Source of the DNA: Gnetum montanum
Lineage: Eukaryota > Streptophyta > Gnetopsida > Gnetales > Gnetaceae
NCBI GenBank assembly: GCA_015680685.1
Contig: MNCI01003410.1
Coordinates: 196,676 to 233,498 of the forward strand
Length of the DNA: 36,823 nucleotides
Direction: 5' to 3'
The position numbers and the translations under genes were made by a program. The number at the start of each line of letters is the position of its first letter. Within the stretch, counting starts at the first letter, position 1. Under the pieces are notes generated by a model. The model had not been told where the DNA came from and searched no databases. It saw only the letters and a list, made by a program, of their open reading frames with translations. Positions 1-11,205 of this stretch are shown in pieces.

Positions 1-434
1 TTTTCCCTAAGCACGTCTTCAATGTTTTTGGCTAGTTGCGGTTTTAGTAATGTGCTTAATTTCAGTATTTTAATTTCCCCATCGGGCATGGTTATTGGGG
101 TTTCGTTCAACGGGTCTTCACTGATATTTTCAGCTTCTATGTCGAGGGATTTTGTCATACTTTTGTAGTTGTCTGTTGTTTGCTATGTTGAGGCTATGAC
201 TGCGTCATCCGTTGATGAACTTAAGTGGATGAGGTTTATGTTGATGTCCCTTGCAATTTTGCCGTATGGTCCATCGATAATTAATGGTTCAGTTAAGTGC
301 TGGCAATCCATCAAGCTTGCTCCTGCTAATAAACAGAGAGCTGAATGAGTTAATGGGTATCGTTCTATGTTCTTTGGTAATTTTAGATTATGTGTACATG
401 CACGATGATGGATTATCATCACACCGGGATGCAT
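1..434 (-). pseudogene. Element E: pol fragment before reverse transcriptase (partial)
   Basis: On the minus strand an open frame enters from the minisatellite at 434 and runs off the left edge, with one TAG at about 183. Its last part contains PITMPDGEIKILKLS and LLKPQLAKNIEDVLRE. This resembles the linker of Tat/Ogre Ty3/gypsy elements that precedes RT (an 'ETR.I.IGT.L....K..L...L' stretch leading to 'VFAW'). It puts E's RT, RNase H and integrase outside the window to the left. The same strand carries gag and protease at 6,261-10,484, so about 5.8 kb separates protease from RT. The lineage rests on recalled family patterns, not an alignment. Confidence 0.5.
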
Positions 435-646
435 GGCAGTTTAAGGCCATACCGGGTCGTGGGTGGCAGTTTAATGCCTTACCAGGCCAAATGTAATCCG
501 CAGGTGGCAGTTTAAAGCCTTACCGGGCCGTAATGGGTTCGTATGTGGTAGTTTAAGGCCGTACCAGGCTATCATGGTAGTTTAAGGCCATACCGGGCTG
601 TAATGGCAGTTTAAGGCCATACTCGGCCATGGGTGGCAATTCACAC
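433..646 (+). repeat. Left minisatellite, core AGTTTAAGGCC
   Basis: About six imperfect direct units begin GGCAGTTTAAGGCCATACCG or a close variant, with spacers of varying length (period roughly 29-41 bp). The core is shared with the array at 5,941-6,256 on the far side of the antisense gene. On the minus strand each unit reads as a decayed GGCCTTAAACTGCC. The array lies where Ogre-type elements have an intron between protease and RT. Confidence 0.85.
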
Positions 647-850
647 TGGAATGTTCAGCGTAAACACCTGGAATAGGGTTCACAGGGGAACCGGGATGTA
701 GTAATTTCTATTTTATTTTAAATATATATATAGTTTTTTATTATTTTTGAGCAAATTTTTGGCGAAAATAAGTAAAAAAAGCAAAAAGTAGCAAAAAGTA
801 GCAAACCGGGAGGCGACGGCGTAAGCGATGGCGGCAATGACGATGGAGCT
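647..850. other. AT-rich region upstream of the antisense gene
   Basis: No coding frame is evident. It holds an AT-rich stretch (about 700-770) and three near-tandem copies of GCAAAAAGTA at about 780-805, then a GC-richer segment before the TATA box. I read it as upstream promoter sequence of the plus-strand gene; this is inference. Confidence 0.35.
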
Positions 851-859
851 CTATATAAA
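851..859 (+). promoter_or_regulatory. TATA box of the antisense gene
   Basis: CTATATAAAG is followed by a G-run and lies about 270 bp before the ATG at 1,125. Transcription would start near 885, just before the first AGCGTA motif, which makes the motif array 5' UTR. The box points opposite to E's gag-pol, so the inner gene appears to have its own promoter. Confidence 0.55.
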
Positions 860-892
860 GGGGGGGGCATCATTTGTTGTTATTTTGCATTG

Positions 893-1945
893 TGAGCGTA
901 AGCAGCTGAGCGTAAAATTTACAGTGTAAGCTTCCCAGTGTAAGCGTAAACTATCAAACCCTAGCGTAAGCGTAAACCTAATCGTGAGCGTATAACCCAA
1001 ACCCTGAGCGTAAACGCCAAAGACCAAACCTTAGTGTAGGCGCAGAGCGTAGATGTTCCGGTGTCAGCGTAAAGAGTTCCAACCTTCAGCGTAAACTGTT
1101 AATCTCAGCGTAGAAGACGCCAAGATGGGCAAAGGCAAGGAAGTGGAAGACCAGGAGAGGAAGGATCCTGACTTGACCTTCACAGAGGAGAGCGAAGCCA
1201 TGCTGCAGTGCCTGCCACGACCAAGGATTCCGTCATGGCCTGGATCATCACACAGGTAGGCTTTGATCCTGTCTCTGTTAGTTATTTTTGCTTGTGCGTG
1301 CTTCGTAGCATAGACAGTCTCGTAGAGGGTTTCGGCGTATACGCCGAGCGTAAAGTTTAGCGTAGGGACATTGGCGTATATGCCGAGCGTAAATTCACAG
1401 CGTAAAGTCGGGTTAGCGTAGACTGTCATAGCGTAATCTGTTTTCAGTGCACAGCGTAATCACTTTTTCTTGCACGAAGGGTAGACGATTGTATCAGCGT
1501 ATACACTGAAGGCTGTACTGCGCAATAAGTTTTCTATGCACATTTTGTTTTATCAGCGTAAGCTTTCTGTTTTATTAGCATAGAGTTTCTGTTTTATCAG
1601 CGTACACGATCTACGCTGTGACGGCGTATATGCTGAGGGTTTCTACAGCGTTTACGCTGAGCGTACACAGTTGTCCTTTTAAGTATGATACAACGTAAAC
1701 TTGTTTTTTCATGTTTCCTGTGTAAATTGTTTGTTCAGTGTCTAGCGTAGACTATTTATGCTGGCCACTTCTGTGGCGTATACGCTGAGGGTTTCTTCAG
1801 CGTATATGCTGAGCGTAAGAGGTTCGGGCAACAGCGTAAACAGTTGGTTGTCAGCGTATACGCTGGGTCAAGCAGCGTATACGCCAAGCGTAAACAAATT
1901 TTGACAGCGTATACGCTAAGTTTAGCAGCGTATACACCGAGCGTA
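893..1945 (+). repeat. AGCGTA motif array (5' UTR and intron 1 of the antisense gene)
   Basis: By hand count about thirty AGCGTA hexamers occur on the plus strand in roughly 1 kb, against about one per 4 kb expected by chance. Common extended forms are AGCGTAAAC, AGCGTAGAC and the 12-bp palindrome AGCGTATACGCT. Two blocks exist, 893-1,112 (5' UTR) and about 1,330-1,945 (inside intron 1), with exon 1 between them almost free of the motif. Spacing is irregular, so this is a cluster of dispersed sites rather than a tandem satellite. The same motif returns at 10,540-11,165 and in the LTR at 11,206-12,320. Confidence 0.9.
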
Positions 1946-4900
1946 AACAGTTAGGAAATGTTTTCTAAGTGTCAGTCTACGATGTGAACTTTTGTTTTTC
2001 GCGTTGTTTTGATGAATGGTTGATTTATCGTGGCATCTTGATTGCTTGCAGGGATAGTAAGCCTTTTCTCTTCGTTGTTGAGCTCGTTGGGGTGCTAACA
2101 TGGTTTGGCCCAATTGAGGCTGATGAGCCTACCCCGGATCTAACTATGGACAACAACGGGGTCTGGTTCAGAGAAGGTGCGTCTGAATTCTTGCCCTTCA
2201 TATTGGACAATTTTGAAGTGGTTATCTAGTCGCATCTAAGTGAACTGGTGGCACGGAGCGTGCTTGAGGCAATGCTGCGAGGAGCCGCGGAGGGTGTCAT
2301 TGTCTTTATGGAAGACATCGACGAGGGGCAGCTTACGAATGAGGACGGTTCTTCCCACGGGCTCAGGTCCACACGCCCGTTAACGTGCATGTGGGCCTGA
2401 TTACCACGAGGACAGGACTACCTCGACAATAGCTTATTTTTAGCCGCGCGTGCGCACACGCTATTCCAGAATCCTCTTGGCACAGTGTACCGGGTGGGCA
2501 GGTAGGACCGTTCAAGTCTATTGCTTCTTTTTGCCATTTGGCATTTGCCTTAGTTTTGACATTCGTTCATTTGTAGGCCTAAAGCTAATGCAGATGGAAT
2601 ATGTGTCGAGGATGATGGGCTTGCCTTACCGCTTTAGAGGCATTTATGGCGGGTCCCACCCTTCATAAAGTTGTATTAGCTCTAATGAAGGGGGATATCG
2701 TCTATTTTCACCAACGATTCTCTAGAGCATTGGCAATGTGCCAAGCTCGTGGATGGCTGGATAAAGATTGGTTGGACCAGGGGCCAGTTTTCCCTCGTGA
2801 CTCTGGTTCAGGCAGCACATCCAAGTCCACCACTGACGGTAAATGACAACACTTCCTAGATGTGTTAATGTGTTTTAATTGTCGAGAGTTATACTGATAT
2901 GACAATCTCAAATTGCACTTGCAGTTGATGTACCTCCTGGCGGGGATCTTGTTACAACTGGGTGAACTGAGACAACCCTGTCAATGAAGTTTGGGGAGGT
3001 GACTAAGGCTCAAAAATGGTTGCATAACCATGCCCCACCATCTATTGTTCATTGCTTAGACAATGCCAGCCTTATGGAGCTCTTCACGACCCCGAGTCCT
3101 GATGTATCTATAGCCGAAATGATTGGGATCGTGGATTCCTTTAATGAGTCCGTCTCCTACTACAGCACCCAGATTAAGGGTGTTAAGGTAGTTTTCCATC
3201 TGTCACCTGAATTCCTTTCAAACTTATTTGGGGTACCGACAGATGGCATAAGTGTAGTTTTAAACAGGGCTCATAAAGAGCTCCAAACGATGCATGAATT
3301 GGAGGACTGGTTGGGCCTGGCCAAGGGTGCCAAGGGATTCCCGATGCAAGGGAAAGCAAATGTTGAGGAGGTAAATGAACTGTATCCCCTGTTTAGGGTG
3401 CGGGTATTCCCCAAAACCCTTTCCTAGGTACGGAGTCTTGGGGTTGAGGCTGTACGTGTCATGCGAACTATCCTAGAAACTGGTATGCGCTATAATTGGG
3501 CCCAATTTTTGTTGTCGATCATGCACAATGAGATAGTGCGATTACGCTCGAATGTCGAAGCGTAGTCCCACTTCACCTTTACCTTCTTCGCCGGTTACCT
3601 TCGTCGCTTCGCTGAGTTTCTGGTAGTCCGCGCGGACAACAAGTTTGTTCTACGGGATCGGGGCCAACTATCCCGCCCGTGGATCAACCACTTGTTCGAA
3701 ACAACCAAGTCCCAAGATGCTCTTGAGGGCATTGATGAGTCTGTGTCTATTACGACTAGGGGATCATCGGGTACCTCAATTCACACTCATGATAGTTTGG
3801 GATTAGAGCCAGATGACGTGCCTCTCACTGCAAGAAGAGCTAAGCGGGTTATCAGAGAAACCGTTGGCCAGGCCAAATCGAAGCTGCAAAGACACGAACG
3901 CCCAACTGGGGAAGTTTCAAATGTGAGTGAGCCACGAGTAAAGCGCATACGATTCAAGATGCCCTGTATGTAGACTTCGCCCACTTATTGCCTTATTGTT
4001 TTTGTTTTGCTCATAATTTTTTCTTCAATCACTGACATGTCACTGATGTCTTTGACTTGATTTGAGAAGTGAGGAAGCAGGCATTAGAAACTATTACTGA
4101 GGAGGAGGAGACCAACATGGAGCGGAATAATGAAGAGGAAAATGTGGAGAAGGATCAGGAAGGAGGAACGGAGGAGTTAAAGGAAAACACCACAGAAACT
4201 GAGCTGTTGGATGATCAGGGTGGTGTCGACCAAATGTTCAGCAGCTTTCTCAAGGGAAATCTGGACTTAGGGGATCCCCTAGAAGGTGAAAAGGAGCAAG
4301 GTATGTTTTCTTTTTATTTTACTTTATATTGCTTCGTTAATTGTCATTTGTATGATCTTTTATTTTCATGTTTTCATTTCTTCCAGACGAATGCAACGAA
4401 ACCAGGACGGTGCGCTTAGACATACCCATGAAGACGGTTCCCCTTGAGAGGACCGTGGAGGTTAGTTCATCCCGCACTCGTGAGCCTTTTACTTGGATGG
4501 AAATGCCAAGTAAGATGGATTTTGTGGCTGGTATCGCAGAAGAAGTTGTCGAACGAATTTAGAAGGTCCACCCCGAAATAGGTATAACGTTTTTGAATCG
4601 TTTACTGTTTTAGAGTGTCACACCCTGTTTCTGTTGTCTTAACGTTTGATCTTTTCGTATGCATAGGTGTCAAGTTGAGGTGGGATCCCTCTGAGAGCAT
4701 CAAGATAGAGAGTTTACCCACCCTATCCCCAGAAGTGGAGTAGGTGCCAAGACCTGTTTATGATGAGGTGGCGGAAGGCCTAGTACACAACGCCAAGTCA
4801 CTAAGGACTTGTAGGTGTTCTGTCGAACAGTTGTGGCTGCAGATCCAAGCAAAAGAAAAGGAAGTCTCCGAATTGTCAATTGAATGTGACGATCTTAAGG

Positions 4901-5651
4901 CTCGGTACGAATTCGCCGCTGCCAAACTAAGCGGTGATCACTCTTGGCGAACGTTCGAGGTTACGTATACTAGATATTGGAATCTACTAAATCGTCATGC
5001 ATCACTGACTCGAAGAATGGTAGAGCATAAAGCTCAAATTGATCTCCTGAACCTCAAATGTCAAGATTGGAAAGCCTTCACTTCCAAGGTTCGCAAGTGG
5101 GGTCAGGATGAGAAGAATCACAAACACCACTACAAGAAGTCGTTAAAAGAAGTGTTCGTTGAAAAGCGGCAACTAGAAATGTTTGTGAAGGGTTTGGGTT
5201 TGCGCTCTGCCTTTGATACTTTTGTCCAAAACACAACTGTCGAGATGGAGTCGCCTACCAGGGTGATTACGACTACTTCTGGGGAAGTGTCTGTGGGTGA
5301 ATTTCCTCTGAAACGTCCTACCTGGTTGGCTGTTGACAAGGGAAAGGCCTTGGCAGATGTCAACTTAGGCCTTGGTGAGACAGATTGGGCTAGTGTCTTG
5401 AAAGAGGAAATCCTTCATCAACTCGAATTTGGCTTGGGGAGAGCTCCTATGGTATGAATTTTGTTATTATGAAATTCATTTGCTAAATAATGTTTGAAAT
5501 TTTGACGCTCTCTCGTTCTTCTATTGGTTGTCTCATTTTGTATTTTCAGGATGAAGGTGGTGATGATGCCCAAGAAGCTAGCCCCAGTGGAGCGGGATCC
5601 CCTGACGCCGGTGGATCTAAAGGGGACGATCCTCCCGTCCCAGATGCTTAG
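1125..5651 (+). pseudogene. Eight-exon gene antisense to element E's pol (decayed)
   Basis: Exons: 1,125-1,255; 2,052-2,501; 2,594-2,838; 2,925-3,965; 4,070-4,300; 4,387-4,581; 4,667-5,451; 5,550-5,651. All seven introns are GT-AG and their phases (2,2,1,1,1,1,0) join into one frame of exactly 1,060 codons ending in TAG. Introns 2-7 are 85-104 bp; intron 1 is 796 bp and holds AGCGTA motifs. Eight in-frame stops (TAG at 2,227, 3,425, 3,563, 4,560, 4,741; TGA at 2,398, 2,613, 2,963) but no frameshift, each explicable by a single C-to-T or G-to-A change. I do not recognise the protein. Exon 4 looks globular (e.g. VVFHLSPEFLSNLFGVP), exon 5 is Glu-rich, exon 7 is a probable coiled coil, and the 33-residue tail is Gly/Asp/Pro-rich. 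The start at 1,125 is the least certain point; the splice frame supports it. Confidence 0.75.
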
Positions 5652-5940
5652 TTTTTAGTTTTGTTTTTAGTTTTGCCTTTAGAACTATGCTGACTCAAAT
5701 TGATACGGGAATTGTAAATTGAAAATTTTGAGATGGACGGAACAGTTGACACTTATAATCGTACAGTATTGCATGTATAAAATTTTTTTTGTTGATTTTA
5801 AGTTTGATTGCACACACGACACAATAATGTAAAATATTTTGGTTTATTATTATTATTTTTTGTTTTAAGTGTAATGTGCGAATGTAATTATAAATCGTAA
5901 TGATAAACGAAAGAGGAAAACAAAGTACAAGTGCGTGATC
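5652..5940. other. 3' flank of the antisense gene
   Basis: AT-rich sequence follows the stop, with T-rich runs and AATAAT-like words that could act in 3'-end formation. No coding frame is convincing. It ends where the second minisatellite begins. Confidence 0.35.
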
Positions 5941-6256
5941 TAGTTTAAGGCCATTGCGGGCCACATGTGTAGTTTAAGGCCATTGCGGGCCACATGCGTA
6001 GTTTAAGGCCATTTCGGGCCCCATGCGTAGTTTAAGGCCATTTCAGGCCCCAGTTGTAAATAAGTAACATTTCGAATAACGTGGGTGGGTTTCTTGGTTG
6101 ACTAACCATTTCTGATCGTGGCTAGTTTTATGTGATTGCGAACATGATAGTTTAACGTCATTCCGGACAGGGAGTGTAGTTTAATGTTTTTTCTAATTTG
6201 TTCTAGTTTAACGTCATTTCAGACGAGTTGTAGTTTAACGTCGTTTCGAACATGCT
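5941..6256 (+). repeat. Right minisatellite, core AGTTTAAGGCC / AGTTTAACGTC
   Basis: Four units of 29 bp (5,941-6,057) read TAGTTTAAGGCCATTGCGGG or close variants. After a spacer come about five diverged units with core TAGTTTAACGTCATT (6,123-6,256). The first group shares its core and orientation with the array at 433-646. On the minus strand the second group sits directly after the last protease codons and partly stays open, so an unspliced transcript would read into it. Confidence 0.85.
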
Positions 6257-6639
6257 GGTATTATTTTAGGAATTTTTTGATTTTTTTCCTTTTAATGTTA
6301 GACAATGTGTCAACGGGTATGATTCTGTATTCAGCGTCCCCTTTGCTGATCACATTGAATGGTAACTCAGCCCAAGGGACGTTTGATGGAATGGCTTCTG
6401 CGTCAGTGTTTTTAGATGTTTCGGTATCTGTGGCGAGTTCTATGTTAGATTCTAATTGAGAAGGAGTATGTACAATGTCAGGCGTAGGTGTTTCTATTTT
6501 AGGTGGATCACGTTCTATGTTTAAAGGATTGATGCCTACCGGCTGTTGTTCGTTTATGTCGTTTCGGCCAGGCTCTTCAAGTTCAACCTTTGAGCCTTGG
6601 TCCATGTCCATGTGTGATGAAACAATAGGTGTAGCCGCT

Positions 6640-7010
6640 TCCCCGTGTATGATGATTTCACCACCTTCATAAGGTAGGTGAATTTCTTGATGTATAGGGG
6701 ATGAGACCGCTTTTAGTTGGGCCAACCAGGGTCTTCCTAATATTAGGTTGAATCCTGGCATTTCATCGACCACCACGAAGTCGGCAGATGTGGGAAACTG
6801 GTCCCCCGCTATGAAGTCTAAGGTCACTATGCCTTTGACCATCACACGTGACCCGCTGAATGATTTTAAACATGTAGTTGCAGTTGGTTTGATTAACTCG
6901 GTCAACCCTAATTGTTCAACGATGGGGTACGGTACCATGTTCGTAGCAGCTCCATCGTCTATGTGGACCCTATGTATCTTGAACTGATTTATGCATATCG
7001 TTATGAACAT
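6640..7010 (-). other. Element E: aspartic protease domain
   Basis: The active-site region reads RVHIDDGAATNMVP (Asp-Asp-Gly at about 6,959-6,951), in place of the classic D-T/S-G; Tat/Ogre proteases commonly vary the middle residue. The flap-distal motif NLILGRPWL lies at about 6,749-6,723 and is followed by SPIHQEIHLPYEGGEIIIHG. The DDG variant means I cannot say the enzyme was active. The domain is open from 7,229 to 6,261. Confidence 0.75.
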
Positions 7011-7659
7011 GGGGGCTGTTGTTACCTCCCCTATTTTCTTATCCATTTTAATGTTATCGTTGTGGAAGCTTAGTGGTTTAGAAGTTGACCCTTGGGGCGA
7101 GTACATTACCGCATGAATGGATGGTTCGTTTGGGGGCAAGCTCTCGCTTACTAGGATCGACGTTAACATGCGTACCAGAGCTTCACGATGTGTTTGGGAT
7201 GTAAGAACCAAGTCATACAAGCTTAGCAAAGTGTTCTTTTGCTTGAGTGCTTATGTGACTTGTGTTAAAGCCGTTGCCAAGTCTCTACTATTGGGGGCGT
7301 TTGCATCAGCGGTGACTGGGTTCATTGGCCCCAACAGTTTTATTTCATGCTTTGTTGGTCCGTCGTTTTTGCTTGGAGCCATTGTTTTAGACGTATCATG
7401 TTTTTTGGATGGTTCACCCTCGTTGCCTACATTTAGTTGACTATTGGGTGGCGTCATGGGTACGGCGTTAAGTGGAGTGGGTTTAGGTGGCCCTACAGCT
7501 AACCATTGACGCTCCTTCTCCAAGCGTTCACGCGTAAGCTTATCCGCTAAGCGTTCTCGTGTGTGGTGTGGAGGTGGAGCTGGTCTTGGAGCTTCGGGTT
7601 GCCTTGGGATTCGTACCACATATGGAGCCAGGTGAGGTTGCGGTTGGACAGTCGAATAT

Positions 7660-7752
7660 GGTTGGGCGGAAGATTGGCTGGACACCCTAATGACGTAAGG
7701 ACTANGTGGTTGGGCGGAAGATTGGCTGGACACCCTAATGACGTAAGGACTA
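7660..7752. other. N-joined 45-bp duplication (assembly join)
   Basis: A 45-bp segment (7,660-7,704) is repeated at 7,708-7,752 with a single N at 7,705 between them. The period is 48 bp, so the gag-pro frame survives and gains 16 codons. The same architecture at three other Ns points to gap closure without merging the overlap. Confidence 0.8.
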
Positions 7753-8852
7753 GGTTTACCTTGCGTATGTGAGGTGGAGGCTTGGTAAACATTAGGACTT
7801 ACGAATGTCCTAACAACATATGGGGTTTGTCTAGACGGAGGTTGGACCTCCGCTGTTGCAACTGCGGGCGGTAGTCGGACTACGAAAGGGGCAGGCCAAG
7901 TAGGAGGGGTTCATAGATTTAGGGTAGTGACAGCGGGAGGTACGTGCACTACATATGATTTTTGCAGGGTGGATGATGGTTGAGGCATGGATGCGAATGG
8001 AGTGGGAGGAATATGGACTACAAACGGCTTGTTAGGTGTTTGTTATTTATATTCAGGGTAGACGGTGTTAATGTTGGGTGTCTCGGGTTCATCATCAAAG
8101 CAGATTGTGTTGATAATGTACGGTGCCTCTTTGGTGTTCAGAGGGTCTTTATACACCCCCATAGCCTGGTTCTGTGGTTGGACCGGGTTGGCCTCGTCAA
8201 AGGTGATTTGGCCTTCGTCGATCATTCGTTGTATGTCTTGCTTCAATGTGAAACAGTAATCCGTGTTGTGCCAGTTGCGTTGGTGATAGTCGTAGAAGCG
8301 ATCCATCCTAAAACCTTTAGGCACTGGAGGCTCATCTAGCGTTGCTAGGCTTGGGTTCTGGATGAGTTGACAGAATCGATCATGTCTCTGGATGGCCGCG
8401 GGGGATAACTATTTATGTTTCATTAATCCAACTTTCAATAGTTGATCGAATAACTAGGATGGCTTCATAGGTAGAGGCGTATATTGGGAGGGTTCTTTCC
8501 TCTCAAATTTTCTCGTACGGTTTGGTGTTGGGTTCTGCGATGATGATGATTCTGGTGCAGTCGCAAGAGTTGGTCTAGTATAGTTAGTAGGGGCTACTGG
8601 CGGTTTGTTTGGTTGTTGCGTTTCCACTATTGCCGCTATGGTTGCTTTAGCCTTCTCTTTATCCTTTTTACTATGTTGATTTTTGAAGGCTAAGTATGCA
8701 GGGTCATGGCTATTTTGAGCTGCCTCTTCTATATTTTTGATTTGTACAAAGGCTTGGTTAAGGTTACGCGCATTAAGATAGTACAATTTGGATTTGAAGA
8801 AGTCATTAATGGCCCCCTTTAGAATTGTGAGCAGATATGTCTGGGGGATCGG

Positions 8853-8957
8853 CTTTTGTAGCTCATTGAGAGCGGCACTCCACCTCTGAATGAATTTTTG
8901 TACANCTTTTGTAGCTCATTGAGAGTGGCACTCCACCTCTGAATGAATTTTTGTACA
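8853..8957. other. N-joined 52-bp duplication breaking gag (assembly join)
   Basis: 8,853-8,904 is repeated at 8,906-8,957 with N at 8,905 and about one mismatch. Removing one copy plus the N (53 bp) restores the frame between the gag core upstream and the gag/nucleocapsid frame downstream. That is direct evidence against a biological duplication. Confidence 0.85.
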
Positions 8958-10539
8958 AGTTCAAGGGGTGCTTGTCTAACCTGTATGAGGTTGTCCAATG
9001 TCACCTCAAGTTTCAAGTTATATTTGAACTTGGTCACGAACTGATGTAACAACTCTTCCAAAGAAAATATAGAATTCCTCGGCAGGGCCTGATACCAATC
9101 GAGTGCTCTCTCGGCAAGGGACATAGGGAACACTCGCAAAATGGCATGGGGCCATGCCTAGAGTAACGCGCATTCTAATCTAAACGTTATTAAGTGAGCG
9201 TTGGGGTCCGTCTCCCCATTATATTTAGTTAGGGTTGGCAACGATATGCCTTTGGGCAAGGTTAGAGGCAGGACGGAAGGGCTGATGGGGTCATCGTGGT
9301 AGAAGTCCACTACCTTCAGCTCTCCGTCGACAGCCATTTTGAGGTGCTTTGCCTCGTCAGTTAGTTCTTGCATTAATTTTTTGGCATCTACCCAGTCTTG
9401 GGCCCTAGGTGACATGGCAACTTGGGGATGTGGCACATTGTACAGGTTGGACTGTTGGATAGTAGGTTGAAAGGCTGAAAGCTGTGCGGTCGGCGGTTGT
9501 GCTTGTGGCACGTTTATAGTGGGTGGCACATTGTAAACGAGGGGTTGTTGTTGCGGCGGTTGTGGCTGTACTTGGGGAATGTTGGCTGGTGGAATTGTAT
9601 GGGGTGGTACGTTGTGGTGAGAGGGTTGATGTGATGGCACACCCATCGCTGCCCATTGCCCAGCCGTGTTTTGTGAAGGAACTCCCTATAGGGTTACAGC
9701 GGTCAAGGGGGCTCCGTGCGTTTGGATGTGGGGGATGTAGTGAGCGGACGTGGATGCTGGTATCACATGTGGCATCCCTATCACTCGAGGCGAGAAGGTT
9801 GCTCCCATGTTATTGTGTGGAGGTGGTGCTTGCGAGGATGGGCCTACTGCTGCAGCGGGGATGATAGCGAGAGGGAGCGTGCTGAATTGTGGATTAGTTA
9901 CCGGAGGAACATGAACCAATGCGGATGTTTCTGGTGAAGGTGCTTGCACCTAGGTGAACCTGAGGGGTTGGAGGGACATGGCTTTCCCTGTGCCCGGGTG
10001 GAACATAGGGTTGATGTGTGTTTGTGGGCTAAGGGTGTGATAGGAGTCTTCGTGTTCGGATTGGGTAGCGAACTCATCCTCCTCTTCCGACTGGGGATCT
10101 ACTGCAGGCTGATCCAACAACTGGCTCCTTTGTAGGAGGAGTCGTGTGATGAGCTCTGAGTACTGCTATGGAACAGGGATTATATCGTATGGGGAAGGGA
10201 TGAACTCGCGTCCCCCCCCTATAGAAGAGTTCGTATTGCCGCTTTACCTGTATTTCGGCTCGATCTACTGCCAGACCAGCTTGTATCTTCACACATATGA
10301 AGTTGTACTGGTCCTAGGTTATAATAATGTTATAGGTTGGGTTTCTCCCTTGCAACCTTAGGGACCGACGGGGCCCCACTGTGGGTTGTACTGTCAACTG
10401 TGGAATGACGGGCTGTTGGGCAGCCATGGTGCCTATCATGTCAGTGACTTGAGGGGTTGTAGCGGTGGTGTTTGCGGGGTTCATGATGACCTGTTGAGGG
10501 TATGACACGGTATAGAGATGTGAAATTAGTATACTTAGT

Positions 10540-11165
10540 ACAGCGTAAACTTACGTGGTAACGTGCAACGTATATGCTTCAACGTCCAGCGTATAACGAC
10601 AACGTAGATAGCGTATAGGGATGGAGCATATAGGGTCAGCGTAGACAAGTCTACGATGTAAGGAGTGCAGCGTATACGCAGTGTGCAGAGTGTTGTATAT
10701 ATGAACAGTAGCGTAAACAAGTTTGCAGCGTAAAGAGAGTAGCGTAAACAGAATCTCAGAAAAAGTCAGTGTGCAGTGTAGACAAAATCTACGGCGTAAA
10801 AAGCGTAGCGTAAATGGACGGCAATGTAGACAAGTCTACAGCGTAAAAATGTGCAGCGTAAACTTTAGCAGTCTTGTGTATGGTGTAAGGAAAATCTACA
10901 GCGTAAAGCGTGTAGCGTATACTCAGCAGCGTAGACGCTGGGGACCTTATAGAGCTCTCGTGTGGCAAACAGCGTAGACGTTGGGAGACTTATGGATGGA
11001 AGGGTTTGAACTGAAAAGTGTAGACACTGAGCAGCGTAAACGTTGCATATTTTGTGGATTGGGTTTAGGACTGAGCAGCATAAACGCTGGGAGGGTTTCA
11101 GAAGGAATCGACATATGGTCGGCGACGTAAACGCTCAGTAACGTAAATGCTAGGAAGCTTGCAAG
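10540..11165 (+). repeat. AGCGTA motif array in element E leader
   Basis: About seventeen AGCGTA hexamers on the plus strand (TACGCT in E's sense), many as CAGCGTAAAC or CAGCGTAGAC, lie between the primer binding site and gag. No coding frame is evident. In E's transcript this is the 5' leader, so the motifs could act in DNA or in RNA. Hand count. Confidence 0.85.
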
Positions 11166-11182
11166 TAAGGTTTTAAGCAGAG

Positions 11183-11200
11183 GCCCTCCTTCTAGTGCCA
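11183..11200 (-). other. Element E: primer binding site
   Basis: The minus strand reads TGGCACTAGAAGGAGGGC, starting with the TGG that pairs with a tRNA CCA end, five bases after a CA that can close the LTR. It resembles the TGGCGCTAGAAGGAGGG site I recall from Tat/Ogre elements. It sets E's transcription direction as minus, in agreement with gag. Confidence 0.6.
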
Positions 11201-11205
11201 ATTTC

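Larger units (their letters stand above)
6261..10484 (-). pseudogene. gag-pro: Element E: gag-protease (Tat/Ogre type), decayed
   Basis: Reading from 10,484 (ATG, MNPANTTAT): an N-terminal segment, then a Pro/Gln-rich stretch (about 9,950-9,400), then a gag core with LPTLTKYNGETDPNAH and SLAERALDWYQALPRN (about 9,240-8,960). A His/Cys motif, YDYHQRNWHNTDYC, follows at about 8,295-8,250, then a Pro-rich linker with repeated PYVVR/PYVIR, then protease. The N-terminal frame shifts at the eight-C run 10,212-10,219. From 9,949 to 8,906 and from 8,786 to 6,261 the frame holds, broken mainly by stops. The offset between those blocks disappears if the duplicated 52 bp plus N at 8,905 is removed. Protease and RT are normally fused; here the frame ends at the minisatellite. 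The products would be capsid, nucleocapsid and maturation protease. The start codon is uncertain. Confidence 0.75.

Noticed and set aside
433-646. Leucine-rich or other protein repeat encoded by the minisatellite
   Set aside because: Unit lengths vary and are not multiples of three, so no frame persists through the array.
893-1945. CRISPR-like array
   Set aside because: The repeat is only 6-12 bp, spacing is irregular, units are degenerate and the context is a plant retrotransposon.
2450-2668. Reading 2,577 onward as exon 3 with acceptor at 2,576
   Set aside because: That acceptor gives a frame that soon stops; the acceptor at 2,593 keeps phase 2 and joins directly to the open frame at 2,646-2,838.
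5695-5964. Minus-strand 89-codon open frame
   Set aside because: AT-rich sequence in the 3' flank of the antisense gene, hydrophobic by base composition, with no start context or homologue recognised.
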